Assembly: GCF_011806575.1 (NCBI RefSeq)
Contig: NZ_JAATOO010000001.1
Span: 124,001 to 188,000 of the forward strand
Reading direction: 5' to 3'
Source: Vibrio hepatarius
GTDB lineage: Bacteria > Pseudomonadota > Gammaproteobacteria > Enterobacterales > Vibrionaceae
Length of the DNA: 64,000 nucleotides
In this document: piece after piece, positions 27,572-37,300 of the stretch
Layout: every line of letters starts with the position of its first letter
Numbering within the stretch: the stretch's first letter is position 1
Translations under genes and position numbers: made by a program
Notes under the pieces: model-generated
The model's database searches: none
The model's input: only the letters and a program-made list of their open reading frames with translations
What the model was told of the DNA's origin: nothing

Positions 27572-28762
27572 ATGGCAAAACTAGATGCCTACTTTGGTGA
27601 ATACGGTGGTCAGTACGTACCGCAGATCTTAGTTCCGGCTTTAGAGCAGTTAGAGCAAGCGTTTATCGACGCACAAGCTGACCCAGAGTTTCGTAGCGAG
27701 TTTATGGGTCTGCTACAAGAGTACGCAGGCCGTCCGACTGCGCTAACACTGACGCGCAACCTGACAAAAGGCACCAAAACCAAACTGTACCTAAAACGTG
27801 AAGACCTACTTCACGGTGGCGCGCACAAAACTAACCAGGTTCTTGGTCAGGCATTGCTCGCAAAACGCATGGGCAAAAATGAGATCATTGCTGAAACAGG
27901 CGCAGGCCAACACGGTGTAGCTACGGCACTGGCTTGTGCACTGCTAGGTTTGAAATGTCGCGTGTACATGGGCGCAAAAGACGTTGAACGTCAAAGCCCG
28001 AACGTGTTCCGTATGAAACTGATGGGTGCCGAAGTTATCCCAGTACACTCAGGATCTGCGACGCTTAAAGATGCGTGTAATGAAGCGCTACGTGACTGGT
28101 CAGGTAGCTACGAGGAAGCGCACTACCTACTAGGCACGGCTGCTGGACCTCACCCATTCCCAACAATTGTACGTGAGTTCCAACGTATGATCGGTGAAGA
28201 AACCAAGAATCAAATCCTAGCACGTGAAGGCCGTCTACCTGATGCGGTTATCGCCTGTGTCGGCGGTGGTTCGAACGCGATCGGTATGTTTGCAGACTTC
28301 ATCGAAGAAGAATCAGTTCGTTTGATTGGCGTTGAACCTGCAGGCAAAGGTATCGATACCGACCAACACGGCGCGCCACTTAAACACGGTAAAACGGGTA
28401 TCTTCTTTGGTATGAAAGCGCCATTAATGCAAGATAATAATGGTCAAGTTGAAGAGTCTTACTCCGTTTCTGCTGGTCTTGATTTCCCGTCAGTCGGTCC
28501 ACAGCACGCTCACCTCAACGCCATTGGTCGTGCTGAATATGACAACGTCACCGACGACGAAGCATTGGAAGCTTTCCAAGAACTGGCTCGTAGTGAAGGA
28601 ATCATTCCTGCTTTAGAATCCTCTCACGCTTTGGCGCACGCTCTACGTATGGCGCGTGAAAACCCTGAGAAAGAACAATTACTAGTGGTGAACCTATCGG
28701 GTCGCGGTGATAAAGACATTTTCACTGTACACGCCATCTTAGAAGAAAAAGGAGTGATCTAA
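27572..28762 (+). CDS. trpB: Tryptophan synthase beta chain
   Basis: The 396-residue PLP subunit condenses indole with serine. The Schiff-base lysine is K86 in [15 protein letters not shown]. The PLP-phosphate loop is [12 protein letters not shown] and the monovalent-cation and subunit-interface blocks ([30 protein letters not shown]) are intact. AAAGGA lies just before the ATG. The stop codon overlaps the trpA start by one base, coupling synthesis of the two subunits of the alpha2-beta2 complex. Confidence 0.97.
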   Translation: MAKLDAYFGEYGGQYVPQILVPALEQLEQAFIDAQADPEFRSEFMGLLQEYAGRPTALTLTRNLTKGTKTKLYLKREDLLHGGAHKTNQVLGQALLAKRMGKNEIIAETGAGQHGVATALACALLGLKCRVYMGAKDVERQSPNVFRMKLMGAEVIPVHSGSATLKDACNEALRDWSGSYEEAHYLLGTAAGPHPFPTIVREFQRMIGEETKNQILAREGRLPDAVIACVGGGSNAIGMFADFIEEESVRLIGVEPAGKGIDTDQHGAPLKHGKTGIFFGMKAPLMQDNNGQVEESYSVSAGLDFPSVGPQHAHLNAIGRAEYDNVTDDEALEAFQELARSEGIIPALESSHALAHALRMARENPEKEQLLVVNLSGRGDKDIFTVHAILEEKGVI

Positions 28763-29568
28763 TGAGTCGTTATGAAGCTATGTTTGAGCGCCTAAATGAA
28801 GCAAAACAAGGCGCGTTCGTACCGTTCGTAACGGTTTGCGATCCTAACCCAGAACAATCGCTGAAGATTATGGAAACCTTGGTTGCTGCTGGCGCCGATG
28901 CACTTGAACTAGGCATTCCGTTTTCTGACCCATTAGCAGACGGACCAACCATTCAAGGGGCAAACATTCGTGCGCTAGATTCAGGTGCAACGCCAGATAT
29001 CTGTTTTGAGCTTATCGCGAAGATCCGTGCTAATAATCCAGATTTACCGATCGGTCTATTGATGTACGCTAACTTAGTGTTCGCACGTGGTATCGATAAC
29101 TTTTACCAGCGCTGCGCTCAAGCCGGGATTGACTCTGTATTGATTGCAGACGTCCCGACCAACGAAAGTGGCGAGTTTGTCGAAGCGGCGAAAAAACATG
29201 GTATTGAGCCTATTTTCATCGCTCCACCAACCGCGTCTGATGACACGCTTCGTTCTGTTGCAGAACTTGGCGGTGGTTACACTTACCTACTTTCTCGTGC
29301 AGGTGTGACTGGCGCAGAAACCAAAGCCAATATGCCCGTGGGTGACATGCTGAGTAGACTCAACCAATTTGACGCTCCGCCGTCGCTGCTAGGGTTCGGT
29401 ATTTCTGAGCCGCAGCAAGTTCAACAGGCTATCCAGTCTGGTGCCGCAGGCGCAATTTCCGGCTCTGCAGTAGTGAAAATCATTGAAAGTCACGTCGAGC
29501 AACCTGAGCAGATGCTAGAGAAACTGTCTGAGTTTGTTTCTGCAATGAAAGCGGCGACGGGTAAATAA
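28762..29568 (+). CDS. trpA: Tryptophan synthase alpha chain
   Basis: The 268-residue TIM barrel cleaves indole-3-glycerol phosphate and channels indole to TrpB. The catalytic Glu lies in [19 protein letters not shown] and the second acid is the Asp of the same block. The phosphate-binding and loop segments [14 protein letters not shown] and [11 protein letters not shown] are present. It is the last gene of the operon and is followed by a strong terminator. Confidence 0.97.
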   Translation: MSRYEAMFERLNEAKQGAFVPFVTVCDPNPEQSLKIMETLVAAGADALELGIPFSDPLADGPTIQGANIRALDSGATPDICFELIAKIRANNPDLPIGLLMYANLVFARGIDNFYQRCAQAGIDSVLIADVPTNESGEFVEAAKKHGIEPIFIAPPTASDDTLRSVAELGGGYTYLLSRAGVTGAETKANMPVGDMLSRLNQFDAPPSLLGFGISEPQQVQQAIQSGAAGAISGSAVVKIIESHVEQPEQMLEKLSEFVSAMKAATGK

Positions 29569-29597
29569 AACACTCAAACAAATAACTCAATGCCTAG

Positions 29598-29630
29598 GCG
29601 CCCAACAGGATATTTCTGTTGGGCGCTTTT
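29598..29630 (+). terminator. trp operon terminator
   Basis: An 11-bp perfect stem GCGCCCAACAG/CTGTTGGGCGC with a 7-base loop is followed by TTTTCTTTT. Confidence 0.92.
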
Positions 29631-29916
29631 CTTTTATCCAGCATTGGTGGGCCTTAACAACCTTGAATAAAAAACGACCTACCCAATAGTTTGAAGCTCA
29701 ACTGGACACATACTCCACTGCACGCTCAATAATCTATCTCAATTGAACAAATTGTTAACATTAACCAGATTTTCACAAAATCAAACTCATCCATCTCAAT
29801 AGCGTTTTTAGGCGCAAATCATTAGCAAAACAAATAGCAATCGTTTGCCAACGAACAAAAAGTTAGCACCTGTCAATGAATCATCGATTTATTTATCAAT
29901 AACCCCCGTACTGATA

Positions 29917-29945
29917 TTGCCAATTGTAAAAATTACGTGTACAAA
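29917..29945 (+). promoter_or_regulatory. Candidate promoter of symporter gene
   Basis: TTGCCA (29917-29922) and TACAAA (29940-29945) are spaced by 17 bases. The match is moderate; the resulting leader would be about 75 nt. Confidence 0.35.
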
Positions 29946-30026
29946 GCAAGACGAAATTATCATCCGAATTTGAGTTTTTGTTCAGTTGGTAATTCTGGAA
30001 ATTTAAATTTTATTAGCACAGAGGTT

Positions 30027-31283
30027 ATGGAAGTGTTACAAAATAAGAGTTTACTAAGCAACATTGGCGTGCAAGTCGTTATTGCTATGATCGCGGGTAC
30101 TGCCGTTGGTGCCTTCATGGGTCACAGCGCATCGATGTTTGCACCGTTAGGCGCAATTTTTATCAACCTAATTAAAATGCTGGTTATCCCTTTGGTTGCA
30201 GTAGCACTGATTTCTGGTGCAGCAGGTCTGGGTAATAGCCAATCAGCAGGTAAAGTTGGTCTAACAACACTAGGCTACTTCGGCCTAACTTCCGCACTAG
30301 CAGTAGCACTAGCGCTATTGATGGGCGAAGTATTCCAACCGGGCACAGGCATTGACGTTTCTGGCGTTGAAGGCATGTTCTCATCTGAGTACGCTTCAAA
30401 AGGTGAACTACCAAGTTTCTGGGCGACCATCACTGGCATGATCCCAACCAACGTTTTCCAATCACTGAACGAAGCAAACATCCTACAGATCCTAGTATTC
30501 TGTATGTTCTTTGGTATTGCGATTTCTAAGCAAGCGAAAGAGCGTCGTGAACCAATCATCAACGGCGTTAACTGCATCGTTGACGCGATGGTTTGGATGA
30601 TCAACAAAGTCATGGTCATCGCACCCATCGGCGTATTTGGTCTGATGGCAGAAGCAGTTGGTACATTCGGCTTTGGCGCACTCATGGTAGTGTTTAAGCT
30701 ATTCGTTGTTTACGTTGCCGCTATTCTTATCTTCGGTTTTGTGGTTTACCCACTGATGGTGCACATATTCACTAAAACCTCTGCGAAGAAATTCCTAACT
30801 GCGATGAAGAAGCCACAAGCAGTTGCACTGTCTACCGCATCTTCAATGGCAACACTTCCTGTTACAATGGATACGTGTGAGAAAGAACTAGGCGTGAGAA
30901 ACTCTACTGCGTCATTTGTTCTGCCTTTAGGCGCGACAATCAACATGTCTGGTAACGCGATTTACTACGGTTTAGTCGCAATCTTCTTTGCACAGCTGTT
31001 TAACATCGACTTAGGCATGGGCGCGTACATCGCGATTATCGTGACTTCGACTCTAGGTGCCGTTGGTCAAGCAGGTGTCCCTGGACCTTCTTTCCTAGTG
31101 GTAGCAGTACTACTAGCGGCTGGTATTCCAATCGAAGGTCTGCCACTACTGTTCGCACTTGACCGTATCTTCGATATGATTCGTACGGCGCTAAACATCA
31201 CTGGTGATGCTGCGTGTGCGGTAATCGTTGACTCTTTGATTGAAGAAGAAGCGCAAGCTGCACCAGCAAAGCAAGAAGCATAA
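30027..31283 (+). CDS. Dicarboxylate/amino acid:cation symporter (SDF/DAACS family)
   Basis: The 418-residue inner-membrane carrier probably takes up glutamate, aspartate or C4-dicarboxylates with Na+ or H+. About eight membrane helices and two hairpins are visible. The family hallmark is the serine-rich hairpin STASSMATLPVTMDTCEKE, followed by PLGATINMSGNAIYYG, then GQAGVPGPSFLV and DRIFDMIRTALNITGDAACAVIVD. I chose ATG 30027, where the protein begins MEVLQNKSLLSNIG. AGAGG (30020-30024) is only 2 bases away, so the GTG at 30033 (8 bases away) is a serious alternative start. It is close to GltP/DctA-like carriers, but the substrate cannot be read from sequence. A terminator follows. Confidence 0.87.
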   Translation: MEVLQNKSLLSNIGVQVVIAMIAGTAVGAFMGHSASMFAPLGAIFINLIKMLVIPLVAVALISGAAGLGNSQSAGKVGLTTLGYFGLTSALAVALALLMGEVFQPGTGIDVSGVEGMFSSEYASKGELPSFWATITGMIPTNVFQSLNEANILQILVFCMFFGIAISKQAKERREPIINGVNCIVDAMVWMINKVMVIAPIGVFGLMAEAVGTFGFGALMVVFKLFVVYVAAILIFGFVVYPLMVHIFTKTSAKKFLTAMKKPQAVALSTASSMATLPVTMDTCEKELGVRNSTASFVLPLGATINMSGNAIYYGLVAIFFAQLFNIDLGMGAYIAIIVTSTLGAVGQAGVPGPSFLVVAVLLAAGIPIEGLPLLFALDRIFDMIRTALNITGDAACAVIVDSLIEEEAQAAPAKQEA

Positions 31284-31305
31284 TTTCCTGCGAATACTTT
31301 GAATA

Positions 31306-31338
31306 ACAGAGCCACTTTTACAGTGGCTCTGTTTTTAT
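31306..31338 (+). terminator. Terminator of symporter gene
   Basis: An 11-bp perfect stem ACAGAGCCACT/AGTGGCTCTGT with a 5-base loop is followed by TTTTTATTT. Confidence 0.9.
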
Positions 31339-31464
31339 TTCGCTTTGCAAAAACTACTTGCCTTCCAGATCCGATACAACTCACTGATTTTCTGAACCTT
31401 CGTCGTTACCTTTTGATATGCAATGCTTATAATAGCTGCAGACTTAGAATGGAGCCGTCACGTC

Positions 31465-32145
31465 ATGGAACAGAATGAAGAAGCGAATCGCCGCCCACTG
31501 GCAGTAAGAAACCTTTCCCTCACCAAACGAATTGCCGTCTGGATTTGTGATAAAAACATCACACCAAACCAGATCTCTTTACTAAGCATCCTATTTGCCG
31601 CGCTCGCCTTGTTATTTGGTGCGCTGTATTTCAGCTACTCCAACATGATTTGGCTATTACTCTTCCCCGTTGCAATTCAGATGCGTCTACTGTGTAACTT
31701 GTTTGATGGCATGGTTGCGGTAGAAGGTGGCAAACAGTCCGCTGCTGGTGAACTGTTTAACGACGCCCCTGACAGGCTCGCCGACCTATTGATTATCTTA
31801 GGCGCGGGCTGTATCGCTTTGAATCCTTACGCAATTCACTTAGCTTGGCTGACGGCTGTTTTGGCTGTATTAACTGCCTATATCCGCGTGCTAGGCGTCA
31901 GCATGGGCTGCCCAGCTGATTTCCGCGGCCCGATGGCAAAACAACATCGCATGGCACTGCTTACCTTTACCAGTTTGATTATGTTCGCAGACCAATTCTT
32001 TAGCTTTATCAAACTAGAAACGTTGAACCTGATGGATATTGCACTCATGATTATGGCGCTTGGTTGTCTCGTGACTTGCTGGCGCAGATTGATTCATATT
32101 TATCAGCTTAAAAATGGCGCACTCGCGGAGAAGACCAATGACTAG
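31465..32145 (+). CDS. CDP-alcohol phosphatidyltransferase family protein (YnbA-like)
   Basis: A 226-residue membrane enzyme that should transfer a phosphatidyl group from a CDP-linked lipid to an alcohol. The family motif DGx2ARx8Gx3Dx3D appears as FDGMVAVEGGKQSAAG followed by ELFNDAPDR. The usual Arg is Val and the third Asp is Asn, while the other acids remain. I recall the same pattern in the E. coli YnbA branch, so it is probably a subfamily trait rather than damage. About six hydrophobic helices surround the motif. The frame opens earlier (31423), but ATG 31465 with GGAG upstream starts MEQNEEANRRPLAVRN. It overlaps the CdsA-like gene by 8 bases. Confidence 0.82.
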   Translation: MEQNEEANRRPLAVRNLSLTKRIAVWICDKNITPNQISLLSILFAALALLFGALYFSYSNMIWLLLFPVAIQMRLLCNLFDGMVAVEGGKQSAAGELFNDAPDRLADLLIILGAGCIALNPYAIHLAWLTAVLAVLTAYIRVLGVSMGCPADFRGPMAKQHRMALLTFTSLIMFADQFFSFIKLETLNLMDIALMIMALGCLVTCWRRLIHIYQLKNGALAEKTND

Positions 32146-33070
32146 TGTTCCTGCTCATTCTCTGCATATGATGGCGACGATTGTCTTAGCGCTCATCATT
32201 GGCACTCTTACATATCTATTCCTGTCACGCAAAAATCCGGACAAGGATTACCACGAGCTAAAACTACGTATTCGCTCTTGGTGGTGGATGGTTGGGATTG
32301 TTTTCGTTGTGCTTGCTCTGCCGCTTCAATATACGCTGGTTTTCGTCGCCTTTCTTAGCTTTATGGCGCTTAAAGAATTTCTCTCCATTGTGCCAACACG
32401 CATGACCGACCGCAGAATTATCTTCTGGGCGTATTTATCGATCCCGTTCCATTACTACTGGCTTTCCATCGGTTGGTACGGCATGTACATCATCTTCATT
32501 CCAGTTTACATGTTCCTGTACTTACCTATGGTGGCGGTGTTGATTGGTGATACCAAGGGCTTTATTCGCTCTGCGGGCATCATTCATTGGGCGCTGATGT
32601 TGACGGTATTCTGCGTCAGCCACATGGCGTATTTACTGGTGTTGCCGAGTAAAAACCCCGATGCAGGCTCAATGGGTATGTTGCTGTTTTTGTTGGTGTT
32701 CACTCAGTTTAACGACGTGTGCCAGTACGTATGGGGCAAGAGCCTTGGCAAACACAAAATTGTGCCTAAAGTCAGCCCTAATAAAACATGGGAAGGGTTC
32801 ATCGGCGGCGCGGCAACGGTTATCGCTGCCAGTTATTTCTTCGCCCCTTACCTTACGCCATTAACGTCGCTTGAAGGTATCGTTGCCGGGATGATCATCG
32901 CGTTCAGCGGCTTTATCGGCGACTTGGTTATTTCATCAGTTAAACGCGACCTTAAGATCAAAGACACCAGCCAGTTTATTCCGGGTCACGGTGGGATTCT
33001 GGATCGTATCGATAGCCTGATGTTTACCGCACCGCTGTTTTTCCACTACATCTATTACCTTTACTATTAA
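32138..33070 (+). CDS. Phosphatidate cytidylyltransferase-like protein (CdsA/YnbB type)
   Basis: The 310-residue multi-pass membrane protein should make CDP-diacylglycerol from phosphatidic acid and CTP. It has the complete CdsA signature near its C-terminus: SSVKRDLKIKD, then IPGHGGILDRIDS. QYVWGKSLGKHKIVPKVSPNKTWEG is the second family block. ATG 32138 has GGAGAAG upstream and overlaps the preceding gene; a start at 32114 would be longer and less likely. It is a second, pathway-specific copy rather than housekeeping cdsA, which normally sits with uppS and dxr. It is followed 9 bases later by the acyltransferase gene. Confidence 0.85.
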   Translation: MTSVPAHSLHMMATIVLALIIGTLTYLFLSRKNPDKDYHELKLRIRSWWWMVGIVFVVLALPLQYTLVFVAFLSFMALKEFLSIVPTRMTDRRIIFWAYLSIPFHYYWLSIGWYGMYIIFIPVYMFLYLPMVAVLIGDTKGFIRSAGIIHWALMLTVFCVSHMAYLLVLPSKNPDAGSMGMLLFLLVFTQFNDVCQYVWGKSLGKHKIVPKVSPNKTWEGFIGGAATVIAASYFFAPYLTPLTSLEGIVAGMIIAFSGFIGDLVISSVKRDLKIKDTSQFIPGHGGILDRIDSLMFTAPLFFHYIYYLYY

Positions 33071-33079
33071 GAGGACGAA

Positions 33080-33724
33080 ATGAAGTTACTTAAGATTCTG
33101 TTTGTCCTGCTATTCGTAAAGCCATTGGTCTTTGTTGGCTTAGGGCTGAATATTATCCACCGCCAACATCTACCAGAAAAAGGACCGGTTGTGGTTGCCG
33201 CCAACCACAACAGCCATTTAGACACCTTGGTGTTACTCGCACTCTTCCCTATTAGCTTGGTGCATAAAGTGCGCCCCGTCGCGGCGGCGGATTACTTCCT
33301 CAAGAACAAACTGACCACTTGGCTATCGCTGAATGTACTGGGGATCATTCCGATTCGCCGCTCTCCGTCGAAAAGCGAACGAGACGCTATCTTCGATGAA
33401 TGCCATCGCGCGTTAGAAGATGGTGATATTTTGATTATCTTTCCAGAAGGCAGTCGTGGCGAGCCTGAAGTAATGAGTGGTCTTAAAAAAGGCATTTACC
33501 ATCTGACCAAAGAGCACACTAACTGCCCTGTTGTTCCAGTGGTAATGCGAGGACTAGGCCGCGCTTTGCCGAAAGGGACGGCAATGTTTGTTCCGTTTAA
33601 TTGTGATGTCGTCCTTGGAGAGCCCATCGAGCAGTTTTCGGATGCCGATGACTTCCTTTGCAGCATGCAAAAGCAATATGTTGAGCTCGCGCAGCAGTGC
33701 ATCGTGACCAATTACGACGAGTAA
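33080..33724 (+). CDS. PlsC-like 1-acylglycerol-3-phosphate acyltransferase
   Basis: This 214-residue protein has the glycerolipid acyltransferase motifs: motif I NHNSHLD (H-x4-D, about 41-47), motif II region IPIRRSPSKSERDAI, motif III FPEGSRGEPEVM and motif IV VPVVMRGLGRALPKG. A hydrophobic N-terminus (ILFVLLFVKPLVFVGLGL) anchors it to the inner membrane. Acylating lysophosphatidic acid would supply the substrate of the CdsA-like enzyme upstream. The gene order transferase-CdsA-PlsC suggests a complete branch for one dedicated phospholipid. It is followed by a shared terminator. Confidence 0.85.
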   Translation: MKLLKILFVLLFVKPLVFVGLGLNIIHRQHLPEKGPVVVAANHNSHLDTLVLLALFPISLVHKVRPVAAADYFLKNKLTTWLSLNVLGIIPIRRSPSKSERDAIFDECHRALEDGDILIIFPEGSRGEPEVMSGLKKGIYHLTKEHTNCPVVPVVMRGLGRALPKGTAMFVPFNCDVVLGEPIEQFSDADDFLCSMQKQYVELAQQCIVTNYDE

Positions 33725-33734
33725 ATCCACACAA

Positions 33735-33763
33735 AAAAGCCCAGCAAATTGCTGGGCTTTTCA
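33735..33763. terminator. Bidirectional terminator, phospholipid cassette / small OMP
   Basis: A 12-bp perfect stem AAAAGCCCAGCA/TGCTGGGCTTTT with a 3-base loop lies between two convergent genes. Confidence 0.9.
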
Positions 33764-33779
33764 TTAAAGACTTTTCACA

Positions 33780-34277
33780 TTATAGGAAGTGGAAAGTGGC
33801 GTTTAGAGAGAAGTTCTCGATTTCGTCTTCTTCTAACGTGTATACGTTGTAGCTAGCACCTAAAGAGATTGGGCCCATCATAAAGTATTCAGCGCCTACA
33901 CCGTACATAGTATTGATTTCTTCTTCTTTAAAGCCAGCGCTCTTATCTTCTAGCTTGTAAGAGTGAAGACCTGCTTTAGCGTAAACATGTAGAGGACCGA
34001 AGTCGATGCTTGGCTTTGCAGCAAAGTAAACCGCTGAACCGTCAAGGTCTAGCGTTTTGTTGTCGTATTTCGCATTATCAAACTCGCCAAATGTCTGGTA
34101 ACCCGCTTCCAAACCGATGAATGGAAGAATACCAGTACCCACGTGCACGTTGTATGAAGATGCTGATTCACCACCTAGGTCAGCTTGGCCGACACTCGCG
34201 CTACCATAAATCCATGAGTCCGCAGAAGCTGTTGCTGATGCGCCAATCAGAGCTAGCGCTAATAGTGTCTTTTTCAT
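33780..34277 (-). CDS. Small outer-membrane beta-barrel protein
   Basis: This 165-residue protein has a classic signal peptide (MKKTLLALALIGASATASA, cleavage before DSWIYG). It then has alternating amphipathic strands with aromatic girdles (VYFAAKPSI, LHVYAKAGLHSY, YGVGAEYFMMG) and ends in SLNATFHFL. This is the size and pattern of an eight-stranded OmpA/OmpW/Ail-like barrel. The specific function is unknown. It lies convergent to the phospholipid cassette and downstream of hrpA on the same strand but with its own leader. Confidence 0.78.
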   Translation of the reverse strand: MKKTLLALALIGASATASADSWIYGSASVGQADLGGESASSYNVHVGTGILPFIGLEAGYQTFGEFDNAKYDNKTLDLDGSAVYFAAKPSIDFGPLHVYAKAGLHSYKLEDKSAGFKEEEINTMYGVGAEYFMMGPISLGASYNVYTLEEDEIENFSLNATFHFL

Positions 34278-34378
34278 AATGAACCTTCTCTAGTTACTCG
34301 GCAGCAGCTTGTGCGGCAAACTGCTGCCTATCAAGTCAATTTACTTAATGATTATTTATAATTATGCAATTGTTATGC

Positions 34379-37300
34379 CTAACAGGACTCAATTGCGTTT
34401 TTAACTCGCTTGTCGGAGATTGGATATGGCGTACCCAATTGCTGAGCAAAGTAGCTCACGCGCAGCTCTTCCAACATCCAACGAATTTCTTTGACGTTTT
34501 CCGGTACCGCAACGCCTTTTGGAATCTTGTTCAGCAGCTCTTTGTAGTCGTTGGCGACTGACTCAATCTTAAGCATGTGCAAGCGATCTTTGTTCGGATC
34601 GATTGGGAGTTTTTCCATTCGACGCTCAATCGCTTTCATGTAACGCAGAATATCCGGAAGACGCTTCCAACCACATTCCGTCGCAAACCCTTTAAAGATA
34701 AGCCCTTCAATTTGCGCTTTGATGTCAGAGAGCGCAAACGCCATCGTGAAATCGATTTTTCCTTTCAGCTTCTTATTGATGCTAAAAGCCGTCGTTAGGA
34801 TCGTTTCTACTTGTTTTGCGATATCAACAACCGTATCACCTAATTCTGCGCGAACATGCTCTTTTAACGCTTCAAATTGATCTGGCTGCCACACTAAACC
34901 GCCCTGCTCTTCGATCAGTTTATCGACACCACAGGCGATACAGTCATCAATCAAGTCAAGTACCTTACCGTAAGGGTTAAAATACAAGCCTAGTTTTGAC
35001 TTGTTCGGTAAGTTCGCGTGTAAGTACTTAATTGGCGATGGCACGTTAAGTAAAACCAGACGACGCTGACCTGCTTTCATCGCTTGAAGCTGTTCTTGCT
35101 CGGTCTCATAGAGCTTAATCTCAACGCTATCTTTGCTGTCAACAATCGCAGGGAACGCTTTCACATCGTAGCCACCGCGCTTTTGTTGGTAAACTTTTGG
35201 CAGTTCACCAAAGCTCCAAGTGTGTAGCCCTTGTTGTTCAATATCGTCATCGGCGACTTTAGACAGCGTTTCTTGAACCTTATCTTTCAGGCTATCTTTC
35301 AGCTCGTGCAAATCACGGTGCTCTTTCAGCTTACGATTACGATGGTCTACCGCACGGAACGTGACTTTTAGGTGGTCAGGTACCTGCTCCAGATTCCAAT
35401 CTTCACGCAATACCTCAACCCCCGTCATGCGGCGAAGCTCTTTTTCCAATGCATCAAGCAGAGGCGCTTCCATCGGCGTCACGCGCGCTAAAAACGCATC
35501 CGCGTAGTTCGGCGCTGGGACAAAATTCTTACGAATGGTTTTTGGCAACGATTTAATCAGGCTAACTACTAACTCGTGACGCAAACCTGGGATCTGCCAA
35601 TCAAAACCTGCTGGCTCAACCTGATTTAAGATTGGCAACGGCAAATGTACCGTGACGCCATCGTTATCTTCGCCAGGCTCGAACTGGTAGCTCAGCTTTA
35701 ATTTAAGACCGTTTTGATGCCAAAAGTTAGGATAGTCTAAATCGGTGACATGGCTTGCGTCACCTTTAAACAGCATCTCTTTTTCAAAATTGAGCAATTC
35801 GCTGTTTTCTTTTGACGCTTTCTTCCACCATGTATCGAAGTGACGGCCTGAAACCACTTCAGTGCTCACACGTTGGTCGTAGAATTCAAACAGCTCATCG
35901 TCATCCACTAGGATATCGCGACGACGAGACTTGTGCTCAAGCTCTTCCACTTCTTGCAGCAGTTTGCGGTTTTGCTTGAAGAACGCGTGCTTGGTTTCCC
36001 ACTCACCTTCAACCAACGCACTGCGAATAAAAATTTCACGGCTTACAGCTGGATCAATGTTGCCATAGTTGACCAAACGCTTAGGCACGATTGGCACTCC
36101 GTAAAGCATCACTTTCTCGTAGGCCATAACAGCCGCGCGCTTTTTCGACCAATGCGGTTCGCTGTAGCTACGTTTAATCAAATGCTTCGCCAGTGGCTCA
36201 ATCCATTCCGGCTGAATTTTGGCGATGATACGTCCCCACAGCTTTGAAGTTTCCACCAGCTCCGCCGACATAATCCATTTCGGCTGCTTCTTAAACAGGC
36301 CGGATGCCGGGAAGATATGAAAACGAGCATTTCGGGCGCCTTGGTATTCGTTTTTCTCTTGGTCTTTGATACCGATATGAGATAGTAAACCTACCAAGAT
36401 TGCACTGTGTACTCCCTGATAACTCGCTGGCTCATCATTGAGTTTGAAGTCCATTTCACGCATGGCTTGGTGAAGCTGGAAGTAAACATCCTGCCACTCA
36501 CGGATACGCAAGTAGTTAAGATATTCCTGCTTACATTGCTTGCGGAACTGGTTGCCCGTCAGCGCTTTTTGCTGCTTCTGAATATAATCCCACAGGTTCA
36601 CAAACGTCAGGAAGTCCGACTCTTCGTGGAAGAAGCGGCGATGCTTATCATCTGATGACTGCTGTTTGTCACTCGGACGCTCGCGCGGGTCTTGAATCGA
36701 TAACGCAGAAGCGATGATCATCACTTCTTTCAGCGCACCGTATTTCGGCGCTTCGAGCACCATACGCGCTAAACGCGGGTCAATTGGTAAACGCGCAAGT
36801 TGACGACCGACGGCCGTCAGGCGCTTTTTCGGATCTTTGGCGTTTTCATTAATCGCGCCTAGCTCTTCAAGCAAGCGCACACCGTCTTGAATGTTGCGCT
36901 TGTCTGGCGCTTCGACAAACGGGAACGCCTGAATATCGCCAAGACCGAGTGCCGTCATTTGCAAGATAACCGACGCCAAGTTGGTACGTAGGATCTCAGG
37001 ATCGGTAAACTCAGGACGTGATGCGAAATCTTCCTCAGAGTAGAGACGAATACAGATACCTTCTTCAACACGACCACAACGACCTTTACGCTGGTTGGCA
37101 CTTGCCTGCGAAATTGGTTCGATTGGGAGACGCTGAACTTTGGTTCGGTAACTATAGCGACTGATACGCGCCGTACCAGGGTCGATAACGTACTTAATCC
37201 CCGGTACAGTCAACGAGGTTTCAGCCACGTTGGTCGCCAAGACGATGCGTCGACCTGCGTGCGGCTGGAAGATTTTATTCTGCTCACCCGCAGAGAGGCG

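Larger units (their letters stand above)
29569..30026. other. Intergenic region between trpA and the symporter gene
   Basis: After the trp terminator (29598-29630) come about 390 AT-rich bases with no supported gene. A candidate promoter for the symporter lies at 29917-29945. The symporter frame is open upstream of its start from GTG 29937, but that part has no membrane-protein character and no ribosome site. Confidence 0.6.
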
